Notes: a model not told the origin generated them from the sequence alone. Shown: positions 12,609 through 23,689, counted from the stretch's first letter. The stretch is 64,000 bases of DNA from Lucifuga dentata (GCA_014773175.1 VXCM01002118.1:101552-165551), one strand, 5' to 3'. Program-made: numbers and translations.

Positions 12609-14420
12609 AGGTGAGAGAAAAAAGGGAGGGAAAAAGAGAGGGAGACAGCCCTTCTCCTAAAGCAGAGGGTTTACCAGAAATGACCATGAGCGTGTAGCCA
12701 GATTTCACAAGACACACACTCACACACACACACACTCATGCACTGTGTGACAAGATGTGTATGTGCATGTGAGTACGTGTGTGTGATGTGTGACAGAAAC
12801 AGCGATGGAGGGAAAAGAGAGAAAGAAGGAGAAATTAATGAACGAAACGGAACCTCATGGAGTTCGTCCGCTCTCTGCGTTTGCTTTTTCCTGCTCTTCC
12901 TCGCCGCGTCTCTGTTCTTCTCTCGTCTTTTAGTCCCTCGTTTTCCCTTCAAATACGTCTCTTCTTCTTTGTCCTGTAAAAAAGAAAGAGTAATTAGTAT
13001 TTTAAGTGCATGCTTCTCTTCCAGCATCCCCTCCTGAATCTTATTTTAGCCCAAAAGTGAATAAGCTGCAATGTTGCATCATGCATTTGAAAAGATTCCA
13101 GAGGTCACAAGGTCATGAGATCGACCATCATATGAAAGACCATGTGATCACAGCTGGAGCATGACAGTAAAGTAGGAAGTTTATATTTGATCCTAAATTG
13201 CACATTTCCTCACGGCTGCATTTAACAATTTCTTCCAATAACAACTTGAACTTTTATCTGCCAATCAAATCACCCAAAATATGACAGCAAGCGCTCTAAT
13301 TGGTTTGTCTTTATTAATATTTGTTCCAAATTTGCATCATCTGTAGTGAAAATAAGACGTGCTGAGCTGAAAATGAGTCATTCCCAGAAACATCTGCTGC
13401 GCCTTATTGAGAACCGATATTAATAAATATCCAGGCTGAAAAACATCTGTCAGAGTACCGGGAGAAAAAGTAAAACAAGGCTGAAGTCAAAGAAAATCTT
13501 CATCTGACATGATGATGATGATGCTGTGTGCCAATTATTCTAACAACAGCAGGTATTCCGAACAGGAAAGGTACGCTGGTTATTGAAGATATGAATGAGT
13601 ATTTATTTATTTATTTATATGGAATAAAACACCTACACCTCAGGAGCAGTTTGTCATCATATAAAATAATAAAGTTCAAAGAATGATTATTTTTAATGTT
13701 AAATAGTCTAGTAGTGATTATTGTCAATGATAAAGCAGTTATTATGTAAAGTCAAAAAATAATGACATGCCCACCAGATGTTCTAGCCCACGACGATGTA
13801 TTAAAAATGACTTGTTTTGTCTGATCAATGCTCCAAAACCTCAAAGATATTCAATATATGATGTTACAAACCAGAGAAAAGCAGCAAATCCTCTATATTT
13901 TTAATTGATAATTGTCTAAAGAAAATTCAAATTTTTGTTAATTACTTTTTATTTTTACAAGTTTTTTTTTTTTTTTTTTTTTTNACATGATGATTTTTTT
14001 TTTTTTTTGTCATAGTAAACATTTTTGTCATTAGTAAAAATTTTGTCATAAAAAATGACAAAAGTTTTACTAATATTCCTACAGGCACTTTTAGCATGTT
14101 TATCGTGTTTATAGTAAGATTAGAGTGACTATTATACATCACTGATTTATTATTATTACTAAATCACTATAATATCTCTACATTATGTTAAATTATTAGA
14201 TCTGTGGATGTTGACAGTTATAGTGATTTAGATATAGTTTACAATAAGGTACTGAATGTACATTTTTGTGATATATAATGTGTTTGTAGCGTTTGATGTT
14301 TATATTTCATGAACGCTGGTTTCATTAATTGATTGATTGATTGATTGAGGAGTATAGAGGACTTACCGAGCCAGTAATTAACAGTGAATCGGGGCTGTTG
14401 GGGTCAGACTCGGTGTCCAT
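9890..14420 (-). CDS. batf2: BATF2-like basic leucine zipper transcription factor
   Basis: Three coding exons: 14367-14420, 12854-12973 and 9890-11020, all joined in phase 0 with GT-AG borders, giving 434 residues. BATF-family factors dimerise with JUN proteins and act with IRFs at AP-1/IRF elements in the nucleus. Exon 2 encodes the basic region (about residues 33-52, KRREKNRDAARKSRKKQTQR, with the DNA-contact NxxAAxxSR pattern at 38-46). Exon 3 begins with the zipper (ELQCVEQTNLALEKEI...LKREL) and the family's ERHKPLC ending. The remaining ~335 residues are Ser/Thr/Pro-rich and low complexity, much longer than the tail of human BATF2 (274 aa in total). An in-frame ATG five codons upstream (14435) is an alternative start. 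The gene is batf2 rather than batf or batf3 mainly because arl2 and ppp2r5b flank it, as in mammals. Confidence 0.85.
11021..12853 (-). other. batf2: batf2 intron 2
   Basis: Non-coding sequence between the zipper exon and the basic-region exon. It contains a MITE family 2 element (11447-11584), a partial copy just before it, and a TG microsatellite at about 12559-12606. No further exon was seen. Confidence 0.8.
11447..11584. mobile_element. MITE family 2 (short TTAA-flanked fold-back)
   Basis: The element runs from TTAAAGGAGCATGTCAGTGA to its imperfect inverse TCACTGGCATGCTCCTTTAA, with TTAA at both ends and no coding capacity. A right-half relative lies immediately before it (about 11376-11427, containing AAACCAAAAAGTGG and ATCACCAGCATGCTCCT), so two insertions or a nested copy are likely. 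Its ends resemble but differ from MITE family 1. Confidence 0.75.
12974..14366 (-). other. batf2: batf2 intron 1
   Basis: AT-rich non-coding sequence between exons 1 and 2 of batf2. It includes T-rich runs with an N at 13984. No additional gene was seen. Confidence 0.8.
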
Positions 14421-14435
14421 GACGAACGGGGACAT

Positions 14436-16778
14436 GTCCCCACCTCTCGGGGAGTGTCCACAGTCCACAAAATGTCCACGATCCTTCACGACCCGGTTCT
14501 CGTGGTCCGTGTCAGCATGTTTGTAGGGAAATCCGCTGCCATTTAAAAAAAAAAAAAAAAGTCTGAATCTGGTGCAAAAAGCAGCGCAAAATTCAGGTTC
14601 TGACGCAAAACCAGCACGCTTCTGTGCAGCTCGGAATAATCTGTGACCTCTCTGGTGTTTTTCCGTGGAAAGGCAGCGTATGAGCTGCTGAGTAAATGTT
14701 TCACGGTGTGAAGCGTCGGTCTGCGGCTCCCAGGCTTTTAGTGCCGGAGGTTTGGCAACACGCTGCTTTCCGTTTCGCTTTATTTTAAACTGACCCTTTA
14801 AAGGTAGAGATGGATGCTGGATGCTGCCTTCAATGCTCTCTGTTAAATCCCGTTCCCGAGCGCGGAATTCAATCACGAGAATCAGTATTTGTAATTGAAG
14901 CATTTTTGGCGGAAATTATCAAAAATTATATTATATGTGGCCGTAGTTTTCCATTACTAAATAAAAAGGAAGAAGCGTGTATGTATCTGATTTTTACTGT
15001 TTTTCACGTTTTTGACACCTAAAACCTAGCAAAAAACAAAACAAACAAAAAAAAAAAAACGNAAAAAAAAAAAAACGAGTAATTCGCGTTGCACAAAGAA
15101 TATTAATAATTTACAGTATGTCAAACAATCATGTTAAAACACGTCACTTTCACCATTTATTGACACTTTTCTATCTGTGACATGTTAGCCTATAAACTGA
15201 GCTTTGAAAAAAAAATGGTTACAGACTGGTTTGCAGTTCATAAGTTATTTTCTTTGCTCACTGGGGTTGCTTTAACTCCTTTTTTATGTCTCTTTGACCA
15301 TTTTAACCTTTTTGAAGACAGGACAGTGCAGAGAGACAGGAAACAGTAGGAGAGATAAAGACATAAGGACATGTGGGCAGGAATCAAACTGGGGACAATG
15401 CCCATTCTTAATTTTGCATACTTTTTCCCTTGTAAACTCTATCAACCCTGGGTTTATGCTTAAAGCAACTATATAAGTAAGTCTAAGTGGGTCTAAAGTG
15501 GGTGGATGGATGGATGGATGGATGGATGGATGGATGATTAATGTGCAGCCAACTGGTATGGAAGTCTTGTATTTCCTAGAGTCAGTGAAAGCAGCATAAA
15601 GGAAGACCGGGAAAACATAATGGACCGGAAGCGCTTGGGGTTGATGACCATATGTCGTATCCGGTTGCGATTCCTTCTGTCTAGGGAATTTCTGAGAACT
15701 CCCTCTGCCTGGAAGTGAGTAAGTAATACATTCTAAAAAAAAAGCAGCCACCCGCAGAAAATGATGTAACTTCATCAGTTCGTTGGCCCATGTGCTGTTT
15801 GGGGGGAAAAAATCCTACACGCTGTTAATTCTGCTGTTTGGGAAAACAAACAAAAAGTTTAATCCCTTTCCAATCTTTACCACAATAGTGTGTCTTTTAT
15901 AAAAATGTTTATTTAGATAATAAAATATAGTCTATTATCCAATTCAGCAGAAGGGAAAATAATTATTATATTATAAATCTCATACCTCAAAGGAAATTAT
16001 GTATTTGGTTGCTGTTGTTATTTAACCTCAAGTTAAATTCTCAAAATGTTTGGCTATTACTGTCTTTTGTGCTTTATACATTTTTGCACATTAATAATTT
16101 TCCTCTCTGGGTTAAAACTATTTTTTATGTATCTTATTATCTTATTTTGTATCTTATTGGTTAAATATAGTATTTGGGAAATTTTTTTTGTCTCTCTGAG
16201 TCTCAACTTACTTTGTACCTACAGTGTGCATCATTACACTAAACAATGACTCTAAATCTGAGGTAAAAGATGTCCAGCGGCGCAAAACTTTGGATTGCTT
16301 TTGTGGACCTAAGGAGGATCTAAAACAGCCTTTCTTTTTTTTAGTAGTTTTTATGCTTAAATAATATACACGAAATGTTTTCTATTTTATGCATATTTTA
16401 TAAAGCATTTGCAAGGCGACAAGTTCGTTTTTTTGCAAATTATCTCGTCCGTGTTGAAGTCAAAGGTGCAATTCCTACAATAGACACAAGAGTGCGCCAA
16501 ATCCCCACAAACAAATTCTACTCCTCAGCGCCTTCGCCACACCTTAAAACGCTTTTCCTCCAATCAAATTGTTCCAAATATTTGACAGACATCTCTAAAA
16601 CCCAATCAGCACACACTCTCCTACAACACCAATCAGGAGCGAGACAGAGCGGGATTAGCATTACAGTCACTTTCTAGTCTGTCATGCTCCTCGTAGCTTC
16701 TAAACTACTTTCATACAAAAACCGAAATAAGAGAAATTATTCATTTTAATTCCTGGGTGAGAGTGGGCCGGCGTAGTG
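14436..16778. other. Divergent spacer between batf2 and arl2
   Basis: batf2 (minus) and arl2 (plus) are divided by about 2.3 kb that must hold both promoters. A (TGGA)n run lies at about 15501-15535, just after a stretch at 15310-15410 resembling a common degenerate fish repeat. A poly-A region with an N at 15062 lies upstream. I could not place either promoter with confidence. Confidence 0.6.
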
Positions 16779-18700
16779 ATGGGTTTGCTGACGATTTTGA
16801 AGAAGATGAAGCAGAAGGAGCGGGAGATGAGACTGCTGATGCTGTATCCTGTCTGTAGCCTGTAGCATGTCCTAGCTTAAAACACATTAGCTATCATTTA
16901 TTTACTGCGTTATTATAACTTCGTTTTTCTGTCAACAGGCGCCACCGCAGAACAACAAAGTCATATTTAGCTTCAGGATATTAATATTAACTAATTAATA
17001 ATTAATATTAATCTGTAGAGTTTGTACGTTTTGTGTTGTACGAAGCTACCTAGCTTGCTATTAAAGACACAACAGTAAGTGAATGGGAGCTAAAGTTCCC
17101 CAACAACTAGCCATTAATTATGAGCTTTACTTAGCTTAAATTAAAGCGACAGTGCATTACAATGTAAAATCTGTATCTTTAAAGTAACTAGTAACTGCAG
17201 CCATCAGATAAATGTAACTACAGTAAGTAAAAATGATTCTGATTGGAGTAACTTTTAATTGGTGTCTTAAGTATTAAGTCTCTAAAATATAAATGTAAGT
17301 AAAGTACCTGTGGCGTTTCCACCTTAATCTGGCACGTGCAGCGGCCTGGACAACGCAGGGAAGACCACCATCCTGAAGAAATTTAACGGAGAAGATGTCA
17401 GCACCATTTCCCCAACACTAGGCTTCAACATTAAAACACTAGAGCACAAAGGGTAACAAACACATGCACGCACACACTTCTTTAAATCAACGAAATGAAA
17501 TCACACGTGTCAGATACACACATTTCAGACACACAGCTTTGTTAAAGTGTCAGATATTTTGACATACTCCATTAGACATGTTATGGAGTTCCCTAGACTT
17601 CCAACTTCTTCATCTTCGTTTGTTCTCCTCCGTGTGTTTCCAGGTTTAAGCTGAATATTTGGGACGTTGGGGGTCAGAAGTCGCTGCGATCGTACTGGAG
17701 GAACTACTTTGAGAGCACAGACGGGCTGGTGTGGGTGGTGGACAGCGCAGACAGACTCAGACTGGAGGACTGCAGGCAGGAGCTGAGTGCACTGCTGCTG
17801 GAGGAGGTACACACACACACACACACACTTAAAGGACCATACAGATCCATTTTGCATGTTTAAGCACAATAAATACTACCTGCATACACATTCCTGACAA
17901 TTTCAAAAACCTAAAACTGCATCTTAGTTTACCTGTTATTTTGACTGTACAGTATTCAGTTTAATGTTGCATTGCCACACCTCATATTGCTGCTTTGAGG
18001 TGTTATGGGTGGCTCTCAATCATAGGTGCAGTGGTTAAAAAAAAAAAAAGACCTATATGGGGGTTAACGAGGAGTAAACATTTCACAATGTGAAGAGGGG
18101 AAGGTCAAAGAGGGAGAAGAAAAGAAATAGGGAGAGGTAGTAAAAACTGAATGACAGGAGGCCTCTTGAATTTTCCCAAAAAATTGAGAAAAGTGGAAGC
18201 TTTTCACAGCCGTAGAATAAATAAGCTAATATGTGGTAAAGTCTGGTACCACAGATTAACCACTGATTTCCTTTTACTACCAAGATACTGTCTAATTGCT
18301 ATGGATAATTTCATTCGCTAGTTGCTAAACATTCATATACTGAGGAACATTGTGTGTGTGTTTGCTCCCTGCAGAGATTAGCCGGTGCAACACTGCTGGT
18401 GTTTGCCAACAAACAGGATTTACCAGGAGCCCTGTCTAAAGAGGCAATAAGAGAGGTGAGTACTACATCATGACAATACCCTATTTGTGATGTTAACAGT
18501 CACCATCTCTGGATACCAGACTTGAGCTGGTCACACCAATTCTCAGTGTGTGTGTGTTTGTGCAGGCGTTGGCCCTAGATGAGATTAAAAGCCACCACTG
18601 CTGCATCATTGGCTGCAGCGCTGTCACAGGAGAGAACCTGCTGAAAGGAGTCGACTGGCTACTAGACGACATCGCCGCAAGAATATTCACTGCTGACTGA
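16779..18700 (+). CDS. arl2: ADP-ribosylation factor-like protein 2
   Basis: Five exons (16779-16843, 17342-17452, 17644-17806, 18375-18455, 18566-18700) with GT-AG borders sum to 555 bases, encoding 184 residues, the exact length of human ARL2. ARL2 is a small GTPase that works with tubulin cofactor D and with BART/PDE-delta effectors in the cytosol and mitochondria. Visible motifs are the P-loop GLDNAGKTT (23-31), the switch I segment TISPTLGFN, switch II WDVGGQ with Gln70, the base-binding NKQD (125-128) and CSAVTGEN. The N-terminus [16 protein letters not shown] matches the family amphipathic helix. The C-terminus is RIFTAD. Every key residue is present, so the gene looks intact. It faces away from batf2 and converges on the snhg1 host gene. 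Confidence 0.98.
17827..17905. mobile_element. MITE family 1 fragment in arl2 intron 3
   Basis: Begins TTAAAGGACCATACAGATCC with TTTTGCATGTTTAAGC, matching the left end of family 1. The right end is not present as a clear inverse, so it appears truncated. Confidence 0.6.
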
Positions 18701-19015
18701 GTGTGTGTGTTTACCTGACTTTAAAGAAACACCTGGTAAAATGCTGCTGTTTGGAGTTCTGACGTGTCTGCAGGGTCACGATACAGACATTACAAGTGCC
18801 AATTATGCCGTCAGAAATGATTAGCAGTCAGCATTTCTTTTCTGCAGATTGTCGGTTCATGATCGCTTCACTCATATGGCCGACAGGAAGCTCACAGTCT
18901 GCCAAATATGCTGACTTTACTTTTGTTAAAGTGAGAGATGAGCAGAATGTGATAAATTGTCAAACGTACACATGCATGAAGTTTTTGAACTGATGATTTG
19001 GGTCTTTTTTATTTA

Positions 19016-19021
19016 AATAAA
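19016..19021 (+). terminator. arl2: arl2 polyadenylation signal
   Basis: AATAAA lies about 316 bases after the arl2 stop codon, in AT-rich sequence, and is the first canonical signal found downstream. Cleavage is expected some 10-30 bases beyond it. Confidence 0.6.
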
Positions 19022-19700
19022 CCACGTGTACTAAAAGACTGTCAATATTAAAAAGTATTTGAAGTACTCCTTAACGTGTCATACCTACTGTGTGTCATTG
19101 GAACACATTTTGGTACTGTGTGTTATACTTTAAATTTCTGCCCGTTTTGCATTGTTTAAAGCTTCACAATTTAAAATGTCAAAGACAGATTATTCATTAC
19201 CTTTAAGTTTTATTATGCTGTGAAATATAGCTTTAAAAACTGAAATTTGCCTAATTTATAAAGTTAAACACACTGGAAAACTGACAAAAAAAAACTTTAC
19301 ATAAATTTGTTCCTAAAATGCTAAAGGTATCACTTATTACCAATTTCAATAGTAAGGTTGTTCATGCCATTCAATTTCAAAAAGGTCATGACTTCTTTGG
19401 ACTGAAATACTTGTTTGAAGTTACATTTCTAGCCTTTTTATTTATGATTCACCATTTTACTGAGGAAGTTAAATGATCCATCTAACAATTGCTTAAATAT
19501 CTGCTACTTCATCATTGTAGGCAATTAAGTTCCAACTCACAAAATAAATAAATGTACACAGATTCCAAATAGTGCTGCTTATCAAGAATAATCAGTTTGT
19601 GCTCACATCATGTCAGATCAAAGCCTCATTTAGTGTTACTGTATTTAACTTGTCATTAAATAATGGCAAAATAAAAATCAGGTGTTGCATTGCATTTCAA
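19022..19700. other. Spacer between converging arl2 and snhg1
   Basis: AT-rich sequence with no exon, RNA or repeat that I can identify, lying between the two opposed 3' ends. Confidence 0.6.
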
Positions 19701-19872
19701 ATTCAAATATTTTATTTGTTCATGACAGCAATTAACTGTTGCTTAACCTGCAGGAAATATTGAAGGATGATAACTGAGCTTCCATGATGTTCTGCCCAGA
19801 GTCTGCAAAGAAAAACGCCACATTAGAAAAGGAGGTCAAAGCTGATGAGCATTTTGTCCAACAAAATCGAGC

Positions 19873-19944
19873 TTTGATCAGAGGGGATACCAATCAGTCA
19901 TGAATCTTCAGACTGGGGCGGTTATAAAACACTCATCACTTCTG
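19873..19944 (-). ncRNA. snord31: Box C/D snoRNA SNORD31, copy 1
   Basis: Box C AGTGATGAG (core at 19933-19938) and box D CTGA (19878-19881). The guide ACCGCCCCAGT lies immediately before the D' box CTGA, complementary to the 28S rRNA segment ACTGGGGCGGT, which I recall as the SNORD31 target. The D'/C' region ...GATTCATGACTGA also resembles mammalian SNORD31. Ends are approximate. Confidence 0.88.
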
Positions 19945-20195
19945 CTGAATACACCAACTGGAAATAACAGTCCTGCAACTTTTATTCTCCAAGATTTCAT
20001 TCCATCACAGCATTTCCACAATACCAGACATCTGACAATTACACTCACCAACTGAATCTGCAGCCTGATGCAAGCAGGACGTGCTTCAGCCACTCAGAGA
20101 GTCCGGCAGATTATTTTACACACCTGCAATAAGGAAGAGAGTGGCTTCAGTCAGATGAGGTTTGGTTCATGTGACAGAAGGCAGGCATCAGTCTT

Positions 20196-20266
20196 GTGAT
20201 CAGAGGGAATACCAATCAGTCACGAATCTTCAGACTGGGGCGGTATTAAAAAACTCATCACTTCTG
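20196..20266 (-). ncRNA. snord31: Box C/D snoRNA SNORD31, copy 2
   Basis: Near-duplicate of the copy 300 bases downstream on the minus strand. Box C GTGATGAG (core 20255-20260), guide ATACCGCCCCAGT before D' CTGA, GTGACTGA in the C' region, box D CTGA (20200-20203). Both copies keep the same 28S guide, so they are likely redundant. Confidence 0.9.
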
Positions 20267-20591
20267 CTTTAGACTGAACAGATGCATTTACTGCAACCGT
20301 TTTATTATAAACCTCCAACATCTACTTCCCATCAACACACTCCAGTACTTACATTAACGGACATGGAACTCTGAGGCGAAGCAGCACAACCAATCAGACC
20401 TGAAGAGACAAACAAGAAAAGATATAAATTTAGCCTGTAGAGTTTACTTTCAAATATAAAGTCTGCATAAGAATATAAACCATTGTTTTTATTGTTAAAA
20501 TGTTCTTGAACAGCTTCAGTTTCCTGCTAGTAACCCTGCAACAACAGAAAAAAGGAAACCATGTTGCTGCACGAGTCGAGTCACACTAATG

Positions 20592-20731
20592 CCAGTTTCC
20601 ATTCAGACCGTTGGTAACCCCAACAGATCATCCCCTTGTTGCCAAGGCAACGCCAGTGGGTTCACCTTTTCAGGTTCTGGCGTTGACACAAGGCATAAGA
20701 CGTGTGCGGGTGTCATCATGAAGAAACTTGG
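20592..20731 (-). ncRNA. snord22: Box C/D snoRNA SNORD22 (U22)
   Basis: Box C ATGATGAC (core 20713-20718) and box D CTGA (20603-20606), closed by an AGTTTC/GAAACT terminal stem, giving about 140 bases. That is unusually long and consistent with U22. Internal AACCTGAAAAGGTGAACC followed by CACTGGC matches a conserved U22 segment as I remember it. U22 acts in 18S rRNA processing rather than methylation. Confidence 0.85.
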
Positions 20732-20914
20732 TGTGACAGTCGACTTCTCCTTTGACAGAGTGAATCATAAAGGTCTCACCTGTGTAGAAAGTTCACCACG
20801 CTGCGTGCACATGTGCTGCGTGCACCAGAATCACATCAGCCGTCTACCTTTAAAACAGAAAAACACCGTCAGGCCTCAGTGCAAAGGTCAGTTTTCCTCG
20901 CGCTGCACAGCCTC

Positions 20915-20990
20915 AACTGATGTCAGATACTTTATTTCTCAGCAGGAGTTCAGACGAACGAGATTCCAGATTTATCTCATCATGTTCAGC
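20915..20990 (-). ncRNA. snord30: Box C/D snoRNA SNORD30
   Basis: Box C ATGATGA (core 20977-20982), guide GGAATCTCGTTCGT before D' CTGA, and box D CTGA (20923-20926). The guide segment GGAATCTCGTTCG is identical to human SNORD30 as I recall it (28S rRNA methylation). The terminal stem is weak and the ends are approximate. Confidence 0.88.
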
Positions 20991-21250
20991 AGCTCTTAGA
21001 ATGCAGGACGATATATTGTGAATAGCGTGATTCTTACCTTAGGAACGCTTTGTGTCGTTTTCCCTGACGCCATCATCTCAAGTCGTCTGCAAACAAACCT
21101 CTTTTAGACACTTTTCCTTTTAAAGCAAATTTATATTCACTACATCGAAAACATATTTTAATTGCACCAACAACACTACAAGAATCATTTTTATACATTT
21201 CTTAGACTGAAATGTGATGCAAAATTACATTACAATGAAAACTAAACGCA

Positions 21251-21314
21251 TTGCTCAGATGTTCATGTCGTTTCACATCGGGTCAAAGTGAGCTAAGTAT
21301 CATCATCACAGCAA
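21251..21314 (-). ncRNA. snord29: Box C/D snoRNA SNORD29
   Basis: Box C GTGATGA and box D CTGA (21255-21258), closed by a TTGCT/AGCAA stem. The internal TAGCTCACTTTGACC and ACATGAACATCTGA segments match SNORD29 (28S rRNA guide). Confidence 0.9.
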
Positions 21315-21492
21315 CTGCATTTTAACTTGGGCACTAACTGCACAATAAATTCATGTAACCTTCGACAAACAGGAACATCTTACCAGACTTCACAGGCTGT
21401 CAGCATCTTGAAGCAGCAACAGAACAATCTGCAAAGAAATGACAACTTGAGTAAAAGCACGGATGTCTGCTGGCTGCATGTTAAGACTTCAG

Positions 21493-21583
21493 TGTTTGAT
21501 CAGGGCTTTGGTGACAAGGCTGCCATGGGACATCAGTCGTCCAGGTGTTTGATGGGTGTTACCCCATGTCATCCTCTCAAACA
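21493..21583 (-). ncRNA. Candidate box C/D snoRNA, unassigned
   Basis: A 7-bp perfect terminal stem TGTTTGA/TCAAACA encloses box C AGGATGACA (one mismatch to RUGAUGA) and box D CTGA at 21500-21503. The interior has an ACTGATG that may be D'. It sits where SNORD28 is expected between SNORD27 and 29, but I cannot match it to SNORD28. The 12 bases before box D, GTCACCAAAGCC, are complementary to GGCTTTGGTGAC, a segment I recall in vertebrate 18S rRNA. Function is inferred. Confidence 0.6.
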
Positions 21584-21642
21584 CAAAGAAATGCATTACA
21601 GGTCAATGTGAAAAGATAAAATGGTGACAATTTATCTGAGTC

Positions 21643-21733
21643 ACTGTCTGAGTGATGTTGAGAGGCGTTTGCATTTTCAGTCTCAACAAAAACCAAATGC
21701 AAGTTTTTTAGCTTCTCATCAGATCGAGACAGT
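21643..21733 (-). ncRNA. Candidate box C/D-like snoRNA with degenerate box D
   Basis: A perfect ACTGTCT/AGACAGT terminal stem surrounds a good box C, CTGATGAG, and an internal ACTGAAAATG that could be D'. Where box D should lie next to the stem the sequence reads ACTC, not CTGA. It is therefore either a diverged or dead SNORD28 or a structure that only resembles a snoRNA. Confidence 0.4.
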
Positions 21734-21937
21734 CACGTAAAAAAAAAAAAAAGTNAAAAAAAAAAAAAAAAAAGGCATTTCTGATATCTTCAATCCCACA
21801 GACATACATGCAGATTCTTACTTATTGCAGACAGCAGCACAGTTCCTCCACTAATCATCAGGCTCCCATCTAAAAAAGAAACACCTCAAGGTAAGATGCA
21901 GGTTTAGACATAAAAATCTTATTCAACGTCCACAAAG

Positions 21938-22012
21938 GGTGATCAGATTGAAGGCTGACATCAGGAGATTCAGGCATATGCTTGTCATTTAACAAATTCA
22001 TCATGTTTATAC
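21938..22012 (-). ncRNA. snord27: Box C/D snoRNA SNORD27, copy 1
   Basis: Box C ATGATGA (21998-22004) and box D CTGA (21943-21946). The guide AATGACAAGCATATGC precedes D' CTGAA and is complementary to the start of 18S rRNA (GCATATGCTTGTC), the known SNORD27 target region near A27. Confidence 0.92.
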
Positions 22013-22173
22013 CCCAGGAAGTGACTAAACGTTAGGATGAAACCATTGTTTACTCACCTCAGCCCATGTTGCTGCTGCTAGGAGCTCCATGAAAGGACCG
22101 TCTCACTGATCTACAAAGTAAATCAAACGTTAGCCGAGATTTTAAAGGTAAATCCACGTTAGGATTTTAGAGG

Positions 22174-22246
22174 GATGATCAGATTCAATAATAGCATCAC
22201 TACAAATCAGGCATATGCTTGTCTGTTTAGAAATTTGTCATTTATG
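22174..22246 (-). ncRNA. snord27: Box C/D snoRNA SNORD27, copy 2 (weak box C)
   Basis: The guide CAGACAAGCATATGC before D' CTGA and the box D CTGA (22179-22182) are kept, and GGGA/TCCC can close the ends. Box C reads AATGACAA instead of RUGAUGA. The copy may therefore be decaying or use a variant box. Confidence 0.75.
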
Positions 22247-22410
22247 TCCCTGTTATAACTTGGTGGAATAACTTTTGCTCAAGTCTAGCTCACCTATCAG
22301 GGACGAGTCTTGCATTTCCTTTAACAGCCTCGCCCATCAGTTAAAAAAAAAAAGTGTGTTCAGATTTCTTTTTTGAAGAAATTGAAATCTGCTGTAACAC
22401 TTGTGCCTGT

Positions 22411-22491
22411 ATGCTACTCAGAATCTGGTAAAGAGGTTTCTTCAAAGGCTGATTCGGTAAGAGAGAGTTCAAAGATTCATCATCGCAGCAT
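22411..22491 (-). ncRNA. snord26: Box C/D snoRNA SNORD26, copy 1
   Basis: Box C CGATGATGA (core 22477-22482), box D CTGA (22418-22421), ATGCT/AGCAT terminal stem. The guide TTTGAACTCTCTCTT lies before a CCGA D' box and is complementary to the AAGAGAGAGTTCAA segment of 28S rRNA, the SNORD26 target region. Confidence 0.88.
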
Positions 22492-22853
22492 TGAGCGCCA
22501 CAGCAGCTACAAAGCCTATTTTAAAGACACGTATCCTACAGCTGAGCTCACAAGTAAAATTACATTACTGAACTGAAGCTGAAATCACCATATAGCTTAC
22601 CTCGTGTGTTGAATTTCTCCACATTTCACCCACACCTGAAGAAAAGAAGAAGAAAATTTAGATGTGGATCACATTATCTTGGAGTTATTTGCAGCACACC
22701 AACTTCAATTACAATCTGTTTATGCAACATTTGAAAAAAAAAAATCAGGTGCTGTTTTTCAAGTTAGAATCAAAGTTTTAATGTGTATGTAATCGTCAAA
22801 AGCAGCAATGTGTCTGAAACTGATACTTTCAGTGCTCCTGCACAGGTTACACG

Positions 22854-22936
22854 TCATGCTACTCAGTATTTTTTCATGTAATATCCCCAAAATGATTCGG
22901 TGAGAGAGTTCAAATATGACATCACTGTAGCATGAC
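22854..22936 (-). ncRNA. snord26: Box C/D snoRNA SNORD26, copy 2
   Basis: A long perfect terminal stem GTCATGCTAC/GTAGCATGAC, box C AGTGATGT, box D CTGA (22863-22866). The guide is TTTGAACTCTCTCACCGA, sharing the 28S-complementary core with the other copy but diverging toward the D' side. Confidence 0.85.
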
Positions 22937-23212
22937 TTTTCATTCTGCTACTCATGTCTTTTCTCCAGCCACCTTCATTACTTTGCTGAAGCACTGCAGC
23001 ACGCTGAATTGCATTAAAATAACTGAGAAATTAGAAATTACCTTTGCAGGAAGAAGTTTCTGCATCTTTCTTTACCACCTGGAAAATACAGAAACAGTTG
23101 ATTATTTAAGCAGAGCATGGCTCTGTAGCCGGTTAACACGTGGACTACAACTACTTGCAACGTGGTCAGGACCACGTGTGATCGTAGAAAAATGTCAGCA
23201 TTATTTAGTAGC

Positions 23213-23287
23213 GTCTCACATCAGAATGATAAATTCAATCACTGTCATTCAGTACAGGTCTGTGTAAAGTTTCATCATTGAGAGACA
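23213..23287 (-). ncRNA. snord25: Box C/D snoRNA SNORD25
   Basis: Box C AATGATGAAA (core 23272-23277), guide TTACACAGACCTGTA before D' CTGA, box D CTGA (23221-23224), and a GTCTC/GAGAC stem. The ACAGACCTGTACTGA segment is identical to human SNORD25 as remembered (18S rRNA guide). Confidence 0.92.
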
Positions 23288-23689
23288 CTGAAAGTCCCGC
23301 CATTTGAGCAGCGGCCATTTCCAATCATAACCTATCTAATCTTTCATTTGCATTAATTTATCCAACAAATAACGCACAAAACATAGAGATTACACATTGG
23401 TATTTATGTCAACACCAGGTAATTGATCAGATGTATGTGTAATAGTGTCGGATGGTTGAGGATTCTTGTTAAAGTTGGCCGGTGTTAGATCGAATCCCTA
23501 CAGCTCTGCAGCCCAGGCTCAACTTTACTACATAAATTGGCTAAAGAGAGGATACATTTCAACTACAAATCTAAATAAATAATCTAAATAAATTCAATAT
23601 CTAATAAAAGGTCTTACTTTGTAACGCTAAGAAAGGTTGCAAACTACAAGAATAAGTAAAAGTCTCTTACCTCGACCAGATGACTGAAG

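Noticed and set aside
20589..20999. 136-codon plus-strand frame
   Set aside because: It lies antisense over SNORD22 and SNORD30 in the snhg1 host gene, with no recognisable protein content.
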